Shown here piece by piece: positions 7,970 to 16,009 of a DNA stretch of 64,000 bases. A model generated the notes under the pieces. That model did no database searches and was not told where the DNA came from. It saw only the letters and a program-made list of their open reading frames with translations. Each line of letters opens with the position of its first letter. The stretch's first letter is position 1. The position numbers and the translations under genes were made by a program. Source of the stretch: Flavobacteriales bacterium UBA7666. Its GTDB lineage: Bacteria > Bacteroidota > Bacteroidia > Flavobacteriales_D > Crocinitomicaceae. The stretch is taken from assembly GCA_002483265.1 (NCBI GenBank), contig DLHO01000008.1, positions 1 through 64,000 of the forward strand, written 5' to 3'.

Positions 7970-8893
7970 ATGTTAGAAATTCAAGAGCTTACAAAGCGAT
8001 ATCAGCGAAAAGCGGCAATAGATCAGGTATCATTCAGTCTTCGAAAAGGAGAGATCTTTGGTTTACTTGGTCCAAACGGAGCAGGGAAGACCACGCTTAT
8101 CCGAATTATTAATAAAATTATTGAACCCGATTCAGGCACGATCCGTTTCAATGGAGATTTGCTTCAGCAAAAACATTTGGCTCACATTGGTTATTTGCCC
8201 GAAGAAAGAGGTTTGTATAAGCAAATGACCGTTGAAGCTCATGCTCATTTTCTAGGTGCTTTGCGTGGAATGAGTAAAAGCGAAATCAATACATCATTGG
8301 ATTATTGGCTGAATAAATTCAATTGTGCAGACTGGAGAAAGAAACGAATTCAGGAACTTTCGAAAGGAATGGCACAAAAAGTACAGTTCATTTATGCGAT
8401 TTTACATGAACCGGATTTGCTTATTCTGGATGAACCCTTTTCAGGATTTGACCCGGTTAATGTGGAATTGATCAAAGCAGAAATGCAGGAAATGAAATCA
8501 AAAGGAAAGACAATTCTGATTTCAACTCACAACATGAGAAGTGTCGAAGAAATTTGTGACCGGGTGGTTTTGATCCATCAATCCAAAATAGTATTGGAAG
8601 GTCGTGTTAGCGAAATTCAGGATCAGCAAAAAACCGGTGAATATGCTGTCAAATTCAGAGGGAATATGATTGCCTTTGTAAATGCACTTTGGATTGGTTT
8701 CGAGCTGATCGATAAGGAAATATTGGGAGATGATCGTTTCATTGCACGAGTAAAAATGAGAGGTGATAACTCGTTTGAAGATCTGTTGAAAACCCTGATC
8801 GGTCAAGTGAAAATTGAAGCGGCTTGGGAAGTTCTACCAAGTATGAATGAAGTATTTATTTCAACTGTAACGACAGATAGCGATGAGAAATAG
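7970..8893 (+). CDS. ABC transporter ATP-binding subunit (NatA-like)
   Basis: The 307-residue protein is an ABC ATPase with Walker A GPNGAGKTT, signature LSKGMAQK, Walker B LLILDEPFSGFDP and the switch His in STHNM. The C-terminal about 85 residues form the extra domain common in NatA/DRA-type exporter ATPases. Its stop overlaps the start of the permease gene by 11 bp, showing translational coupling. The pair should export an ion, peptide or lipid; no substrate can be read from the sequence. Confidence 0.94.
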   Translation: MLEIQELTKRYQRKAAIDQVSFSLRKGEIFGLLGPNGAGKTTLIRIINKIIEPDSGTIRFNGDLLQQKHLAHIGYLPEERGLYKQMTVEAHAHFLGALRGMSKSEINTSLDYWLNKFNCADWRKKRIQELSKGMAQKVQFIYAILHEPDLLILDEPFSGFDPVNVELIKAEMQEMKSKGKTILISTHNMRSVEEICDRVVLIHQSKIVLEGRVSEIQDQQKTGEYAVKFRGNMIAFVNALWIGFELIDKEILGDDRFIARVKMRGDNSFEDLLKTLIGQVKIEAAWEVLPSMNEVFISTVTTDSDEK

Positions 8894-10172
8894 TTGGATA
8901 ATTGCAATGCGCGAATTGAGAGAACGATTGGGAAGTCGTTCATTTATATTGATGGCTATTCTTGGGCCTTTGGTGGTTCTTACATTTACTTATTTGATTT
9001 TTCAATTCGGAGGAAAAGACCAGCAAAAATGGCATGTTTTAATTGTGGATCCTGCGAACGTGATGGAACAAAAAATCATGTCAGGAGAAGATCCGAATAT
9101 CCAGTACTCTTTCGCCACGAATTACGTTGAAATAGAACAATTTGCCAAAGAAGAACGCTTTGCGCCGTTTGATGCAATGGTGGAGATAAACGAAAAAGTT
9201 CTTTCAAATAAATCAAGCTTTTTGTTTTACCGTGAAAAACCATCATTCACCATGTCGGTGAATATTCGCTATCAGGTGGAAAGACGATTAGAAGAAGTTC
9301 TTGCAAAACAGTTTACAAAGTTGTCAGTTTCCGACTTTAGAAAGATCAAACAACCGTTGAGTTTTGCATTTAGAAATGTCTACGATCCGCAGGATGTGAA
9401 AAGTGATCTTTCCGGATGGATTGGGTTATTTTTCGGCGCGGTAATTTTTGTGTTTATCTTCCTTTTCGGAATGACTATTCTGCGCTCGGTTTCCAGAGAA
9501 AAAACCAATCGGGTAGTAGAGATTTTATTGGCAACTGTAAAACCAAGATCTTTGATGCTTGGAAAGATTCTGGGAATTGGAATCAGTGCATTTTTGCAGG
9601 TGTTTTTATGGTGTTTAATCATCGGATTGGGCTTGTATTTCATGCGTGAAACCATTTTTGTCGATATATACGATGCATCCAATCAGGTAGAAGGACAGGT
9701 CAGTGATTACAATCAGTTTGTGGAATTGGTGTTTGATCGGGTTCAGTTTGGAGTAATGCTATTCTATTTCTCTTTATTCTTTGCCTGTGGATATTTATTC
9801 TACGGAGCTTTTTTCGCTGCTCTAGGGGCAGTTTCAGGATCCGAATCAGATGGACAGCAATTCTTGATTCCACTTATTTTAATCTTGTGTTTTGCATTGT
9901 ATGCAGGATATTTTGCTTTAGAAAACCCGGATAGTTCCTGGACCACGTTTCTGATGTACTTCCCATTCACCGCACCAGTAGTGGTCATGGTGAAATTATC
10001 AATCGGATTTGCAGAAGGAAGTTCGTACCAATTGTTTGTTTCGTTATTTTTACTCTTAGCAAGCTCAATTGGCGTAATTGCAATTGCAGCGCGATTATTC
10101 AAGAACGGCTTGCTTCAATTTGGACATACGCTACGATTTAAAAATATTATTCTTTGGTTGAAAGTCAAGTAA
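8883..10172 (+). CDS. ABC-2 family exporter permease (NatB-like)
   Basis: The 429-residue permease has one N-terminal helix, a large extracytoplasmic domain (about residues 45-175), then about five further helices from GWIGLFFGAVIFVFIFLFG onward, the ABC2_membrane_3 layout. The motif SVSREKTNRVVEILLATVKP after the second helix is diagnostic of the NatB/YhaP group. It is coupled to the ATPase by an 11-bp overlap and is followed one base later by the exopolyphosphatase-like gene. Confidence 0.93.
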   Translation: MRNSWIIAMRELRERLGSRSFILMAILGPLVVLTFTYLIFQFGGKDQQKWHVLIVDPANVMEQKIMSGEDPNIQYSFATNYVEIEQFAKEERFAPFDAMVEINEKVLSNKSSFLFYREKPSFTMSVNIRYQVERRLEEVLAKQFTKLSVSDFRKIKQPLSFAFRNVYDPQDVKSDLSGWIGLFFGAVIFVFIFLFGMTILRSVSREKTNRVVEILLATVKPRSLMLGKILGIGISAFLQVFLWCLIIGLGLYFMRETIFVDIYDASNQVEGQVSDYNQFVELVFDRVQFGVMLFYFSLFFACGYLFYGAFFAALGAVSGSESDGQQFLIPLILILCFALYAGYFALENPDSSWTTFLMYFPFTAPVVVMVKLSIGFAEGSSYQLFVSLFLLLASSIGVIAIAARLFKNGLLQFGHTLRFKNIILWLKVK

Positions 10173-10173
10173 A

Positions 10174-11067
10174 ATGCGTGTAGCGGTCATTGATCTGGGA
10201 ACAAATACATTTAATCTTCTTGTCGCAGATGTGCATGCTGCCGGATTTGATATTGTACATAATTCAAAAGAAGGAGTGGCTCTTGGAATGGGAGGAATCA
10301 ATGAAGGATTCATTTCTGAAGAGGCCATGGAACGTGCTTTTCAGGCATTCGAAAAGTTTAAACGGATTTGTGATCAGTTGAATGTGGCAACCATTACAGG
10401 AATTGGTACATCGGCTGTTCGGGATGCTGAAAACAACGAAGAATTCCTTCTGGAAATTAAAAAGCGTTTTGATATTGAGATTGAAATAGTAGACGGACTC
10501 GAAGAAGCAAAATTGATTTATCAGGGAGTAAGTTGGTCTTATCAATTTGATCAAACGTCCTTAATTATGGATATCGGAGGAGGAAGTACGGAGTTCATTC
10601 GTATTGAAAGCGGAAAAGAATTGGAATTTATTAGTGCCAATATCGGCGTTTCGAGAGCTGTTCAGTTGTTTCCCCTGGAAGATCCTTTAACCAGAGAAAA
10701 CCAAATACAGTTGATCAATTGGTTTGAGGCCAATTCGAAAGAACTGGAAAGCTTTGCATCGTGTGAAGTGCTTGTAGGCGCATCCGGCAGTTTTGAGACT
10801 TTTTATGAAATGGTTCATGAGAAAGAGTTTCCCGGAACAATAGAAAACATCCGACTTTCAAGAGCTGAACTGATGGATACCTTAGACTGGATCATTAAAT
10901 CTACTTTCGAACAAAGAGAAAATCATCCCTTCATTATTCCGATCAGAAGGAAAATGGCTCCCATTGCAGCATTAAAGACCAAATGGGTCATCGAAAAGTT
11001 TCACATCAATGAGGTGGTGATTTCACCTTGTTCACTGAAAGAAGGAGTGCTTAGACGATTCTTTTAA
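10174..11067 (+). CDS. Short exopolyphosphatase / GppA family protein
   Basis: The 297-residue protein has the actin-like ASKHA ATPase core of the Ppx/GppA family: phosphate-1 motif DLGTNTFNLLVAD at the N-terminus and phosphate-2 motif MDIGGGSTEFI. It lacks the C-terminal HD-like domain of full Ppx (about 500 residues), matching the short form frequent in Bacteroidetes. It should hydrolyse polyphosphate or pppGpp, but which cannot be told. It starts one base after the permease stop, so it is probably transcribed with the exporter. Confidence 0.9.
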   Translation: MRVAVIDLGTNTFNLLVADVHAAGFDIVHNSKEGVALGMGGINEGFISEEAMERAFQAFEKFKRICDQLNVATITGIGTSAVRDAENNEEFLLEIKKRFDIEIEIVDGLEEAKLIYQGVSWSYQFDQTSLIMDIGGGSTEFIRIESGKELEFISANIGVSRAVQLFPLEDPLTRENQIQLINWFEANSKELESFASCEVLVGASGSFETFYEMVHEKEFPGTIENIRLSRAELMDTLDWIIKSTFEQRENHPFIIPIRRKMAPIAALKTKWVIEKFHINEVVISPCSLKEGVLRRFF

Positions 11068-11092
11068 TGATTGATAATTAAGAATAAATTAG

Positions 11093-11122
11093 AGTAGGGG
11101 CGGAAAATTTTTCGCCCCTACT
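11093..11122. repeat. Imperfect palindrome of the GTAGGGGCG family
   Basis: Arms AGTAGGGGCG (11093-11102) and CGCCCCTACT (11113-11122) are perfect inverted repeats; the ten bases between them also pair (AAAA/TTTT plus one G-T), so the whole can form a 15-bp hairpin. It lies 25 bases after the exopolyphosphatase stop and shares its core with the palindromes at 6821 and 12357. Confidence 0.65.
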
Positions 11123-11175
11123 GATATACATGAATTCGCAATTAAATACCTATTTTCGTTAACCAATAAAAACAC

Positions 11176-12345
11176 ATGGCAAAGATATTGATCATTGATG
11201 ATGAGCGCGCTATTCGCAGAGCGTTACGTGAAATTCTTGAATTTGAAGATTTTCAGGTAGACGAAGCTGAGAATGGAGTGGAAGGATTTGAAAAGGCTAA
11301 GAATACGCTTTACGATATTATTTTCTGTGATATAAAAATGCCGCAGATGGATGGCATGGAAGTACTGGATGCTTTAATTGCTCAAAAAATAGATACTCCG
11401 GTTATTATGATTTCCGGGCATGGAAATATTGAAACAGCAGTTGATGCTATTAAAAAGGGCGCTTTTGATTTCATTGAAAAACCACTGGATCTGAATCGAA
11501 TTCTGGTTACTATCCGAAATGCGAAAGACCGGGTTGTATTGGTGGAAGAAACCAAACAGCTGAAAACGACTGTTCGTAAATTTAAAGGATCATCAATCAT
11601 TGGTGAAACGGAAGGAATTAACAAGATCAAAGAAATGATCGAAAAAGTAGCACCTTCTGATGCACGCGTATTGATAACAGGCGCAAATGGTTCTGGAAAG
11701 GAATTGGTAGCTCGTTCACTTCATGACCTGTCTAATCGCAGAAAAATGCCGTTTGTAGAGGTGAATTGTGCAGCTATTCCAAGTGAATTGATCGAAAGCG
11801 AATTGTTTGGACACGAAAAAGGGGCATTTACATCGGCTGTAAAGGACAAAAAAGGAAAATTCGAATTGGCTTCCGGAGGAACATTGTTTTTGGATGAAAT
11901 TGGAGATATGAGTGCTTCAGCGCAAGCAAAGGTGCTAAGGGCATTACAGGAAAATGTGATTCAACGGGTTGGAAGCGAAAGAGACATTAAAATTGATGCC
12001 CGTGTAGTTGCGGCAACAAATAAAGATTTGACAAAAGAAATTGCAGAAGGGCGTTTCAGAGAAGATTTGTATCACCGTTTGGCGGTCATTTTAATTCATG
12101 TTCCTTCATTGAATGAGCGTGGAGAGGATATTCCGATGCTCGCTGAATATTTCATCGCTTTGGTTTGCAATGAACATGGAATTCCAAAGAAAGAATTTAC
12201 CGATGATGCCCTGATTGAATTGCAACAAACCAATTGGACGGGGAATATCCGGGAATTGAGAAATATTGTAGAGCGTTTGGTGATTCTGTGTGGTACAAAG
12301 ATTACAGGAGAGGATGTGAAAATGTTTGCTAATCCAAAGAAATAA
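11176..12345 (+). CDS. NtrC-type response regulator without a DNA-binding domain, GAFTSA loop
   Basis: The 389-residue protein has a receiver domain (phosphoacceptor Asp52, Lys102) and an AAA+ domain with Walker A GANGSGK (residues 169-175) and Walker B GGTLFLDEIGDM. The loop that contacts sigma-54, normally GAFTGA, reads GAFTSA (residues 216-221). The protein ends soon after NWTGNIRELRNIVERLVIL, leaving no room for a Fis-type helix-turn-helix. It may act from solution, through another partner, or not with sigma-54 at all. No histidine kinase gene is in the window. It is monocistronic, ending at a palindromic terminator. Confidence 0.93.
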   Translation: MAKILIIDDERAIRRALREILEFEDFQVDEAENGVEGFEKAKNTLYDIIFCDIKMPQMDGMEVLDALIAQKIDTPVIMISGHGNIETAVDAIKKGAFDFIEKPLDLNRILVTIRNAKDRVVLVEETKQLKTTVRKFKGSSIIGETEGINKIKEMIEKVAPSDARVLITGANGSGKELVARSLHDLSNRRKMPFVEVNCAAIPSELIESELFGHEKGAFTSAVKDKKGKFELASGGTLFLDEIGDMSASAQAKVLRALQENVIQRVGSERDIKIDARVVAATNKDLTKEIAEGRFREDLYHRLAVILIHVPSLNERGEDIPMLAEYFIALVCNEHGIPKKEFTDDALIELQQTNWTGNIRELRNIVERLVILCGTKITGEDVKMFANPKK

Positions 12346-12356
12346 AAAAATCCATT

Positions 12357-12396
12357 AAACAAGTAGGGCAGCGATTAATCGCTGCCCTACTTGTTT
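12357..12396. terminator. 40-bp perfect palindrome, bidirectional terminator
   Basis: Arms 12357-12376 and 12377-12396 are exact reverse complements (core AAGTAGGGCAGCGATT), with a T run after the right arm and an A run before the left arm. It lies between two convergent genes (stops at 12345 and 12408), so it can terminate both. It belongs to the same family as the palindromes at 6821 and 11093. Confidence 0.8.
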
Positions 12397-12407
12397 TTTG
12401 TTCCAAA

Positions 12408-12845
12408 TTATTTTTTCATTTCTTTTGCGCCCATTTTCATGATCGCATAAGTAAATTCGCATCCTTTTTTTGCTTTTAAAGCACTTAATATTTTTTCGAT
12501 CACCTGATCTTCTGTTTCGGAAGTGTAAACCTGATCATATTTTTTCTCTAAGTCTTTTGAACAAGCCTGCATTTCTTTTCCAAGATCTCCCATTGCCTGA
12601 GCATCTGCCATTCCTGTTTTCAAATCTTTCATCATAACTTCTGTCATGGCAGTTTCCATGTCAGTTCCGTCTTTTTCAGACTTGATGATGGCATTTTTCA
12701 TGTTGTCAGAAATTCCATCGGAAGATTTGCTTACACAATCACACATATCTTGTGACATTGCATCGTAATCAGCATCACTTGCCATGTTACATGAAGTAAC
12801 AAGTACTGCGCTCGAAATTGAAAGTAAGAGTAATAATTTTTTCAT
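12408..12845 (-). CDS. Small secreted lipoprotein, unknown function
   Basis: The protein has 145 residues. The N-terminus MKKLLLLLSISSAVLVTSCNM is a lipoprotein signal with lipobox VTSC. The mature part is helical, Lys/Asp/Met-rich, and has three further cysteines (MCDCVSKSS, QACSKDL, KKGCEF), suggesting disulfides. An in-frame extension to 12971 exists, but it would place the signal peptide 42 residues in, and a -7 box at 12870-12877 lies inside it, so ATG 12845 is preferred. I do not recognise the family. Confidence 0.75.
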   Translation of the reverse strand: MKKLLLLLSISSAVLVTSCNMASDADYDAMSQDMCDCVSKSSDGISDNMKNAIIKSEKDGTDMETAMTEVMMKDLKTGMADAQAMGDLGKEMQACSKDLEKKYDQVYTSETEDQVIEKILSALKAKKGCEFTYAIMKMGAKEMKK

Positions 12846-12869
12846 ATTGTTTGTTTTTTTAAAACTAAC

Positions 12870-12877
12870 CAAAATTA
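12870..12877 (-). promoter_or_regulatory. -7 promoter box of the lipoprotein gene (TAATTTTG)
   Basis: The minus strand reads TAATTTTG 24 bases upstream of ATG 12845, consistent with TAnnTTTG and with the chosen start. Confidence 0.5.
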
Positions 12878-12967
12878 ATTTAATGGCATCAGCCGCGGCT
12901 GAGTAGAATTGATAATCGTCAACGGATAATTGATAATTGCTAGGGAATCGCACTGAAGCTTGTTCTG

Positions 12968-13918
12968 TCAATCAGCCGAAGTTGATCTTTCTAATTCAAT
13001 TCCTCCCCATTCGAGTACGTCAAAACCAGTGCGATCCAGCTTCGTTAATACTTGTTGTTTGAATAGTTTTGGTTTTAAATTATCAGTAGTTGTCCAAATC
13101 ATATAAACCCGATTCAGGTGCTTTGGCTTAGGTTCAATATTCAAAGAGGCAAATTCATTACATGCATAATTCAGTACAAACTGGATCATGACTTCTTCGT
13201 GCTGTTGAAGCTGAGGTCCCCAAAACGTAATAAAATCCGTTTTTTCTTTGTCATTGAGCCCCAAATTAGTCAGGTGTTTTTCTAATAATTCGACGATGTT
13301 TTCTTTATTCAACAGAAATCCACCGATCTCCAAATCAAATGTATTGAAACGCTGTTCTGATTCCCAGAACAAATAGGGGTAATGCGCACCATTAATGTCG
13401 ATTGAACCATCGGGATGAGCCGTTCCTTTCCAGCCATTAGAATAATTTGGATAGGAGAAAGTCAGGGTTCCTTTTGTTTTTAAATCAATGGAAACCTCTA
13501 TATCGGATTCAGGGTAAAGATAAATCACCGGCTTTTTCACCGGACGAGGTTCATTGATTGCTTTGAAATGCAAGGAAATGATCAGTATTTGACCTGCTTT
13601 CACCTCAATGGAATCTGTTTCGATTTCTTGAAAGTTGCGATCGTAATAGAATTGAAAAACAGCTTTTTGAGCTTTTTGAAAGACTTCAACTTCATTTTTG
13701 TCATTCATTTTAATTCGCTCATTACTTCCATTCATCCCGAAACGCAATTCACGAAATGGATCGTAATCCGAATCGAATTCACAGAGAATTTTAATTCTCG
13801 AACCTTTAGTGTCAGGATAGTGATCCTTCTCATAGCGGACAAAGTAATCCGGAATCGCTTCCAGGTTGGTTGCAAGTAAATTGCTGCTGATCAAGAGAAA
13901 AAAGAGTAGAATGCGCAT
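12968..13918 (-). CDS. Secreted KPVIYLYP-family protein, copy 3 of 3
   Basis: This 316-residue protein starts with a signal peptide (MRILLFFLLISSNLLATN). After an N-terminal beta-rich part come motifs shared with the next two genes: KPVIYLYPESDIEV, a TYP-type segment with WKGTAHPDGSIDINGAHYPY, LFWESEQ, LGLNDKEKTDFITFWGPQLQQ, and a C-terminal RVYMIWTTTDNLKP then VLEWGGIELER. I know this block from uncharacterised proteins in diverse bacteria but can give no activity. It is the last gene of a three-gene tandem array, three bases after copy 2. Confidence 0.8.
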   Translation of the reverse strand: MRILLFFLLISSNLLATNLEAIPDYFVRYEKDHYPDTKGSRIKILCEFDSDYDPFRELRFGMNGSNERIKMNDKNEVEVFQKAQKAVFQFYYDRNFQEIETDSIEVKAGQILIISLHFKAINEPRPVKKPVIYLYPESDIEVSIDLKTKGTLTFSYPNYSNGWKGTAHPDGSIDINGAHYPYLFWESEQRFNTFDLEIGGFLLNKENIVELLEKHLTNLGLNDKEKTDFITFWGPQLQQHEEVMIQFVLNYACNEFASLNIEPKPKHLNRVYMIWTTTDNLKPKLFKQQVLTKLDRTGFDVLEWGGIELERSTSAD

Positions 13919-13921
13919 GGT

Positions 13922-14902
13922 TTATAAATTTGATTGAATTTCAATTCCTCCCCATTCCACCAGGTAATTTTTACTTCTGTCAATGGGTTTTAAGGTGTTT
14001 ATTTTCAGTGGGATGCTTTCATCCGTCAAATCACTGATCTCTTTGAAAACAATGTAAATCCGGTTCTGAGTAAAAGCAGGAGAAATGTCCAATGAAGCAA
14101 TTTTATTAATAGATTCGTTTTGAATCCAAAGAACCTGGATGTATTTCATTTGCTGCATGCGCGGTCCCCAATAGGTAATGAAATCGGCTTTCTCTTTGTC
14201 GTTAAACCCCAAATGATTTAATTGACTTACCAAATAATCAATTGTTTGATTCCCAATAATTTCGTCAGCATCCTGCCAATTTAGTTGTAAGCTTTCAATA
14301 GGAAGTACTGCATCCCAAAAAAGATAAGGGTAATCTGAACCATTTAGATGAATAGATCCATTCGCAGAAGTAGTTCCTTTCCACTCATTGTTGTAGACTG
14401 GATAAGTAAACTGCAAATCCCCATCGGTTTTTATTTTTAGATTAAAAGCTTCTTCGGCTTCACTGTATAAGTAGATCACTGGCTTTTCTACCATAATCTG
14501 CTTACCGGAATTATAGGAACCTTGAAAATTCAATCCGATTTCATAATAATGACTTCCCTGCAATTCTCTTTCAAAATGGATCTCTTCGAAGTTTGCATTG
14601 ATGTAGAAAGCGAGGTGGTGTTTCCCTTTTGATAAAGTCAGTTTAAACGAACGCTTTTTATCAGTAATCGTGAATTTTTTCGTTTTGCCGTCAATCTTTA
14701 CCTGAACAATCACGGAATGCTGGTTGAGCATCAATTGCCCGTATGAATCTTCGACCTTAAAAACCAATTGGGTGCTGTCACGATTGACCTTGTCAGAAAC
14801 GCTGTCTTTTATAATCCAAACAGATGGAAGCGATTCTCTTCCCTTCGAAAACCCCAAGAATGGAATCAGTAGAAGAATTAATATAACTAGTTTTTGATTC
14901 AT
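13922..14902 (-). CDS. Secreted KPVIYLYP-family protein, copy 2 of 3
   Basis: A 326-residue secreted protein with signal peptide MNQKLVILILLLIPFLGFSKG. It shares with its neighbours KPVIYLYSEAEEAFNLKIK, YPVYNNEWKGTTSANGSI, YPYLFWDAVLP, LGFNDKEKADFITYWGPRMQQ and a C-terminal YLVEWGGIEIQ. The N-terminal about 130 residues differ from those of copies 1 and 3, suggesting separate binding parts on a common C-terminal module. It overlaps copy 1 by four bases (ATGA type), so the array is one operon. Confidence 0.8.
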   Translation of the reverse strand: MNQKLVILILLLIPFLGFSKGRESLPSVWIIKDSVSDKVNRDSTQLVFKVEDSYGQLMLNQHSVIVQVKIDGKTKKFTITDKKRSFKLTLSKGKHHLAFYINANFEEIHFERELQGSHYYEIGLNFQGSYNSGKQIMVEKPVIYLYSEAEEAFNLKIKTDGDLQFTYPVYNNEWKGTTSANGSIHLNGSDYPYLFWDAVLPIESLQLNWQDADEIIGNQTIDYLVSQLNHLGFNDKEKADFITYWGPRMQQMKYIQVLWIQNESINKIASLDISPAFTQNRIYIVFKEISDLTDESIPLKINTLKPIDRSKNYLVEWGGIEIQSNL

Positions 14903-15867
14903 AATTCAATTGATTTTAGTTCAAATCCGCCCCATTCCAATAAATTGAAACCATCGCGTTTAAAAGCGGGAAGATCAATCGGACGAGTGTAGCTGTCAAG
15001 TTTGTCGTTCCATTCGGAAAAAGCAATATACAGACGATTAATTGCTGTCGGTTTCGGTTCGCACTGAATGGTTGCAAATTGATCGCAGTCTTCCTGCAGG
15101 TAAAACTGAATGAAAACAGATTCGTATTGCGTTAATCGCGGTCCCCAATAGGTAATGAAGTCGGTTTTTTCGGTAGAAGTCAAACCGGCATTTGAAAGCT
15201 GTGTTTCCAAAAAGGAAATCACTTCTGTCTTTGAAACGTGATAACCGTTTATGTATTTTTTTAAGGAGAACACTTGTTTCGAATCCCAAAACAGGTAAGG
15301 GTATTTTTGCTTGTTGATTTCGATTTCACCTGTTGGATAAAGTGTTCCTTTCCATTGGTCTTTGTAAACCGGATAAGTAAACGTGAAATCAGTTGTTGGT
15401 TTCACCTGAATGGAAAAATCTAGTTTAACCGGACTTTGGAGGTAAATTACAGGTTTGTCAACTTCAATTATCAGATACTCTGAATTGAAATTAACCTGAG
15501 CTTCATTATCTGTTTGATTCTCTATTTGAAGCGTGTCGCTGATTACTTCATCATAACCGGGGCCAGGCCAAAATTTAAAGACAGTTTTTTTTGCAGGAAG
15601 TTGAATGGTCGCTGTAAAGGAAGCGTTCAAAACCAGCGTATCGACCAATTCATTCACGGAATAATAGATGATTGTCTGATAACCTGCCGGAATATCACTA
15701 AAGTTGGGACTGTTGAAATGAAGGGTGAGTTTTGCTTCTCCATTTTTGATAGTGGTATTTTTTGTGGTCTTATAAATATAAAACCCCTGAATGGATTTTA
15801 TTTGATGGGAAGCCTTTGTAGTAAAAGAGAGCCCGATCAAAAGCAAGAACAAACAAGCTGTTTTCAT
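14899..15867 (-). CDS. Secreted KPVIYLYP-family protein, copy 1 of 3
   Basis: First gene of the tandem array: 322 residues with signal peptide MKTACLFLLLIGLSFTTKAS. Shared motifs are KPVIYLQSPVKLDFSIQVK, YPVYKDQWKGTLYPTGEI, YPYLFWDSKQVF, LTSTEKTDFITYWGPRLTQ, INRLYIAFSEWND and LLEWGGFELK. The strict conservation of WKGT, YPYLFW, DFITxWGPR and EWGG among three otherwise divergent copies points to a structural or binding core. Function is unknown. The YfhO-like gene diverges from it 142 bases upstream. Confidence 0.8.
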   Translation of the reverse strand: MKTACLFLLLIGLSFTTKASHQIKSIQGFYIYKTTKNTTIKNGEAKLTLHFNSPNFSDIPAGYQTIIYYSVNELVDTLVLNASFTATIQLPAKKTVFKFWPGPGYDEVISDTLQIENQTDNEAQVNFNSEYLIIEVDKPVIYLQSPVKLDFSIQVKPTTDFTFTYPVYKDQWKGTLYPTGEIEINKQKYPYLFWDSKQVFSLKKYINGYHVSKTEVISFLETQLSNAGLTSTEKTDFITYWGPRLTQYESVFIQFYLQEDCDQFATIQCEPKPTAINRLYIAFSEWNDKLDSYTRPIDLPAFKRDGFNLLEWGGFELKSIEL

Positions 15868-15983
15868 AATTCGATATTAGAACAATTAGCAATACATTCC
15901 AAATTCACTTTGGTTCAAATAAACATTCAAATTAGAAATAGTGATAATTTCAATCAAAACGGGCTTGGGATGATTAAAGTTCT

Positions 15984-15991
15984 TATTTTTG
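15984..15991 (+). promoter_or_regulatory. -7 promoter box (TATTTTTG) of the YfhO-like gene
   Basis: TATTTTTG lies 18 bases upstream of ATG 16010, with a TTG word 16 bases further upstream in the -33 position. Confidence 0.55.
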
Positions 15992-16009
15992 GTCGGACAA
16001 TTTTAACTT

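Noticed and set aside
12846..12971. 42-residue N-terminal extension of the small lipoprotein
   Set aside because: It would bury a clean lipoprotein signal peptide, overlaps the next gene, and contains the likely promoter box.
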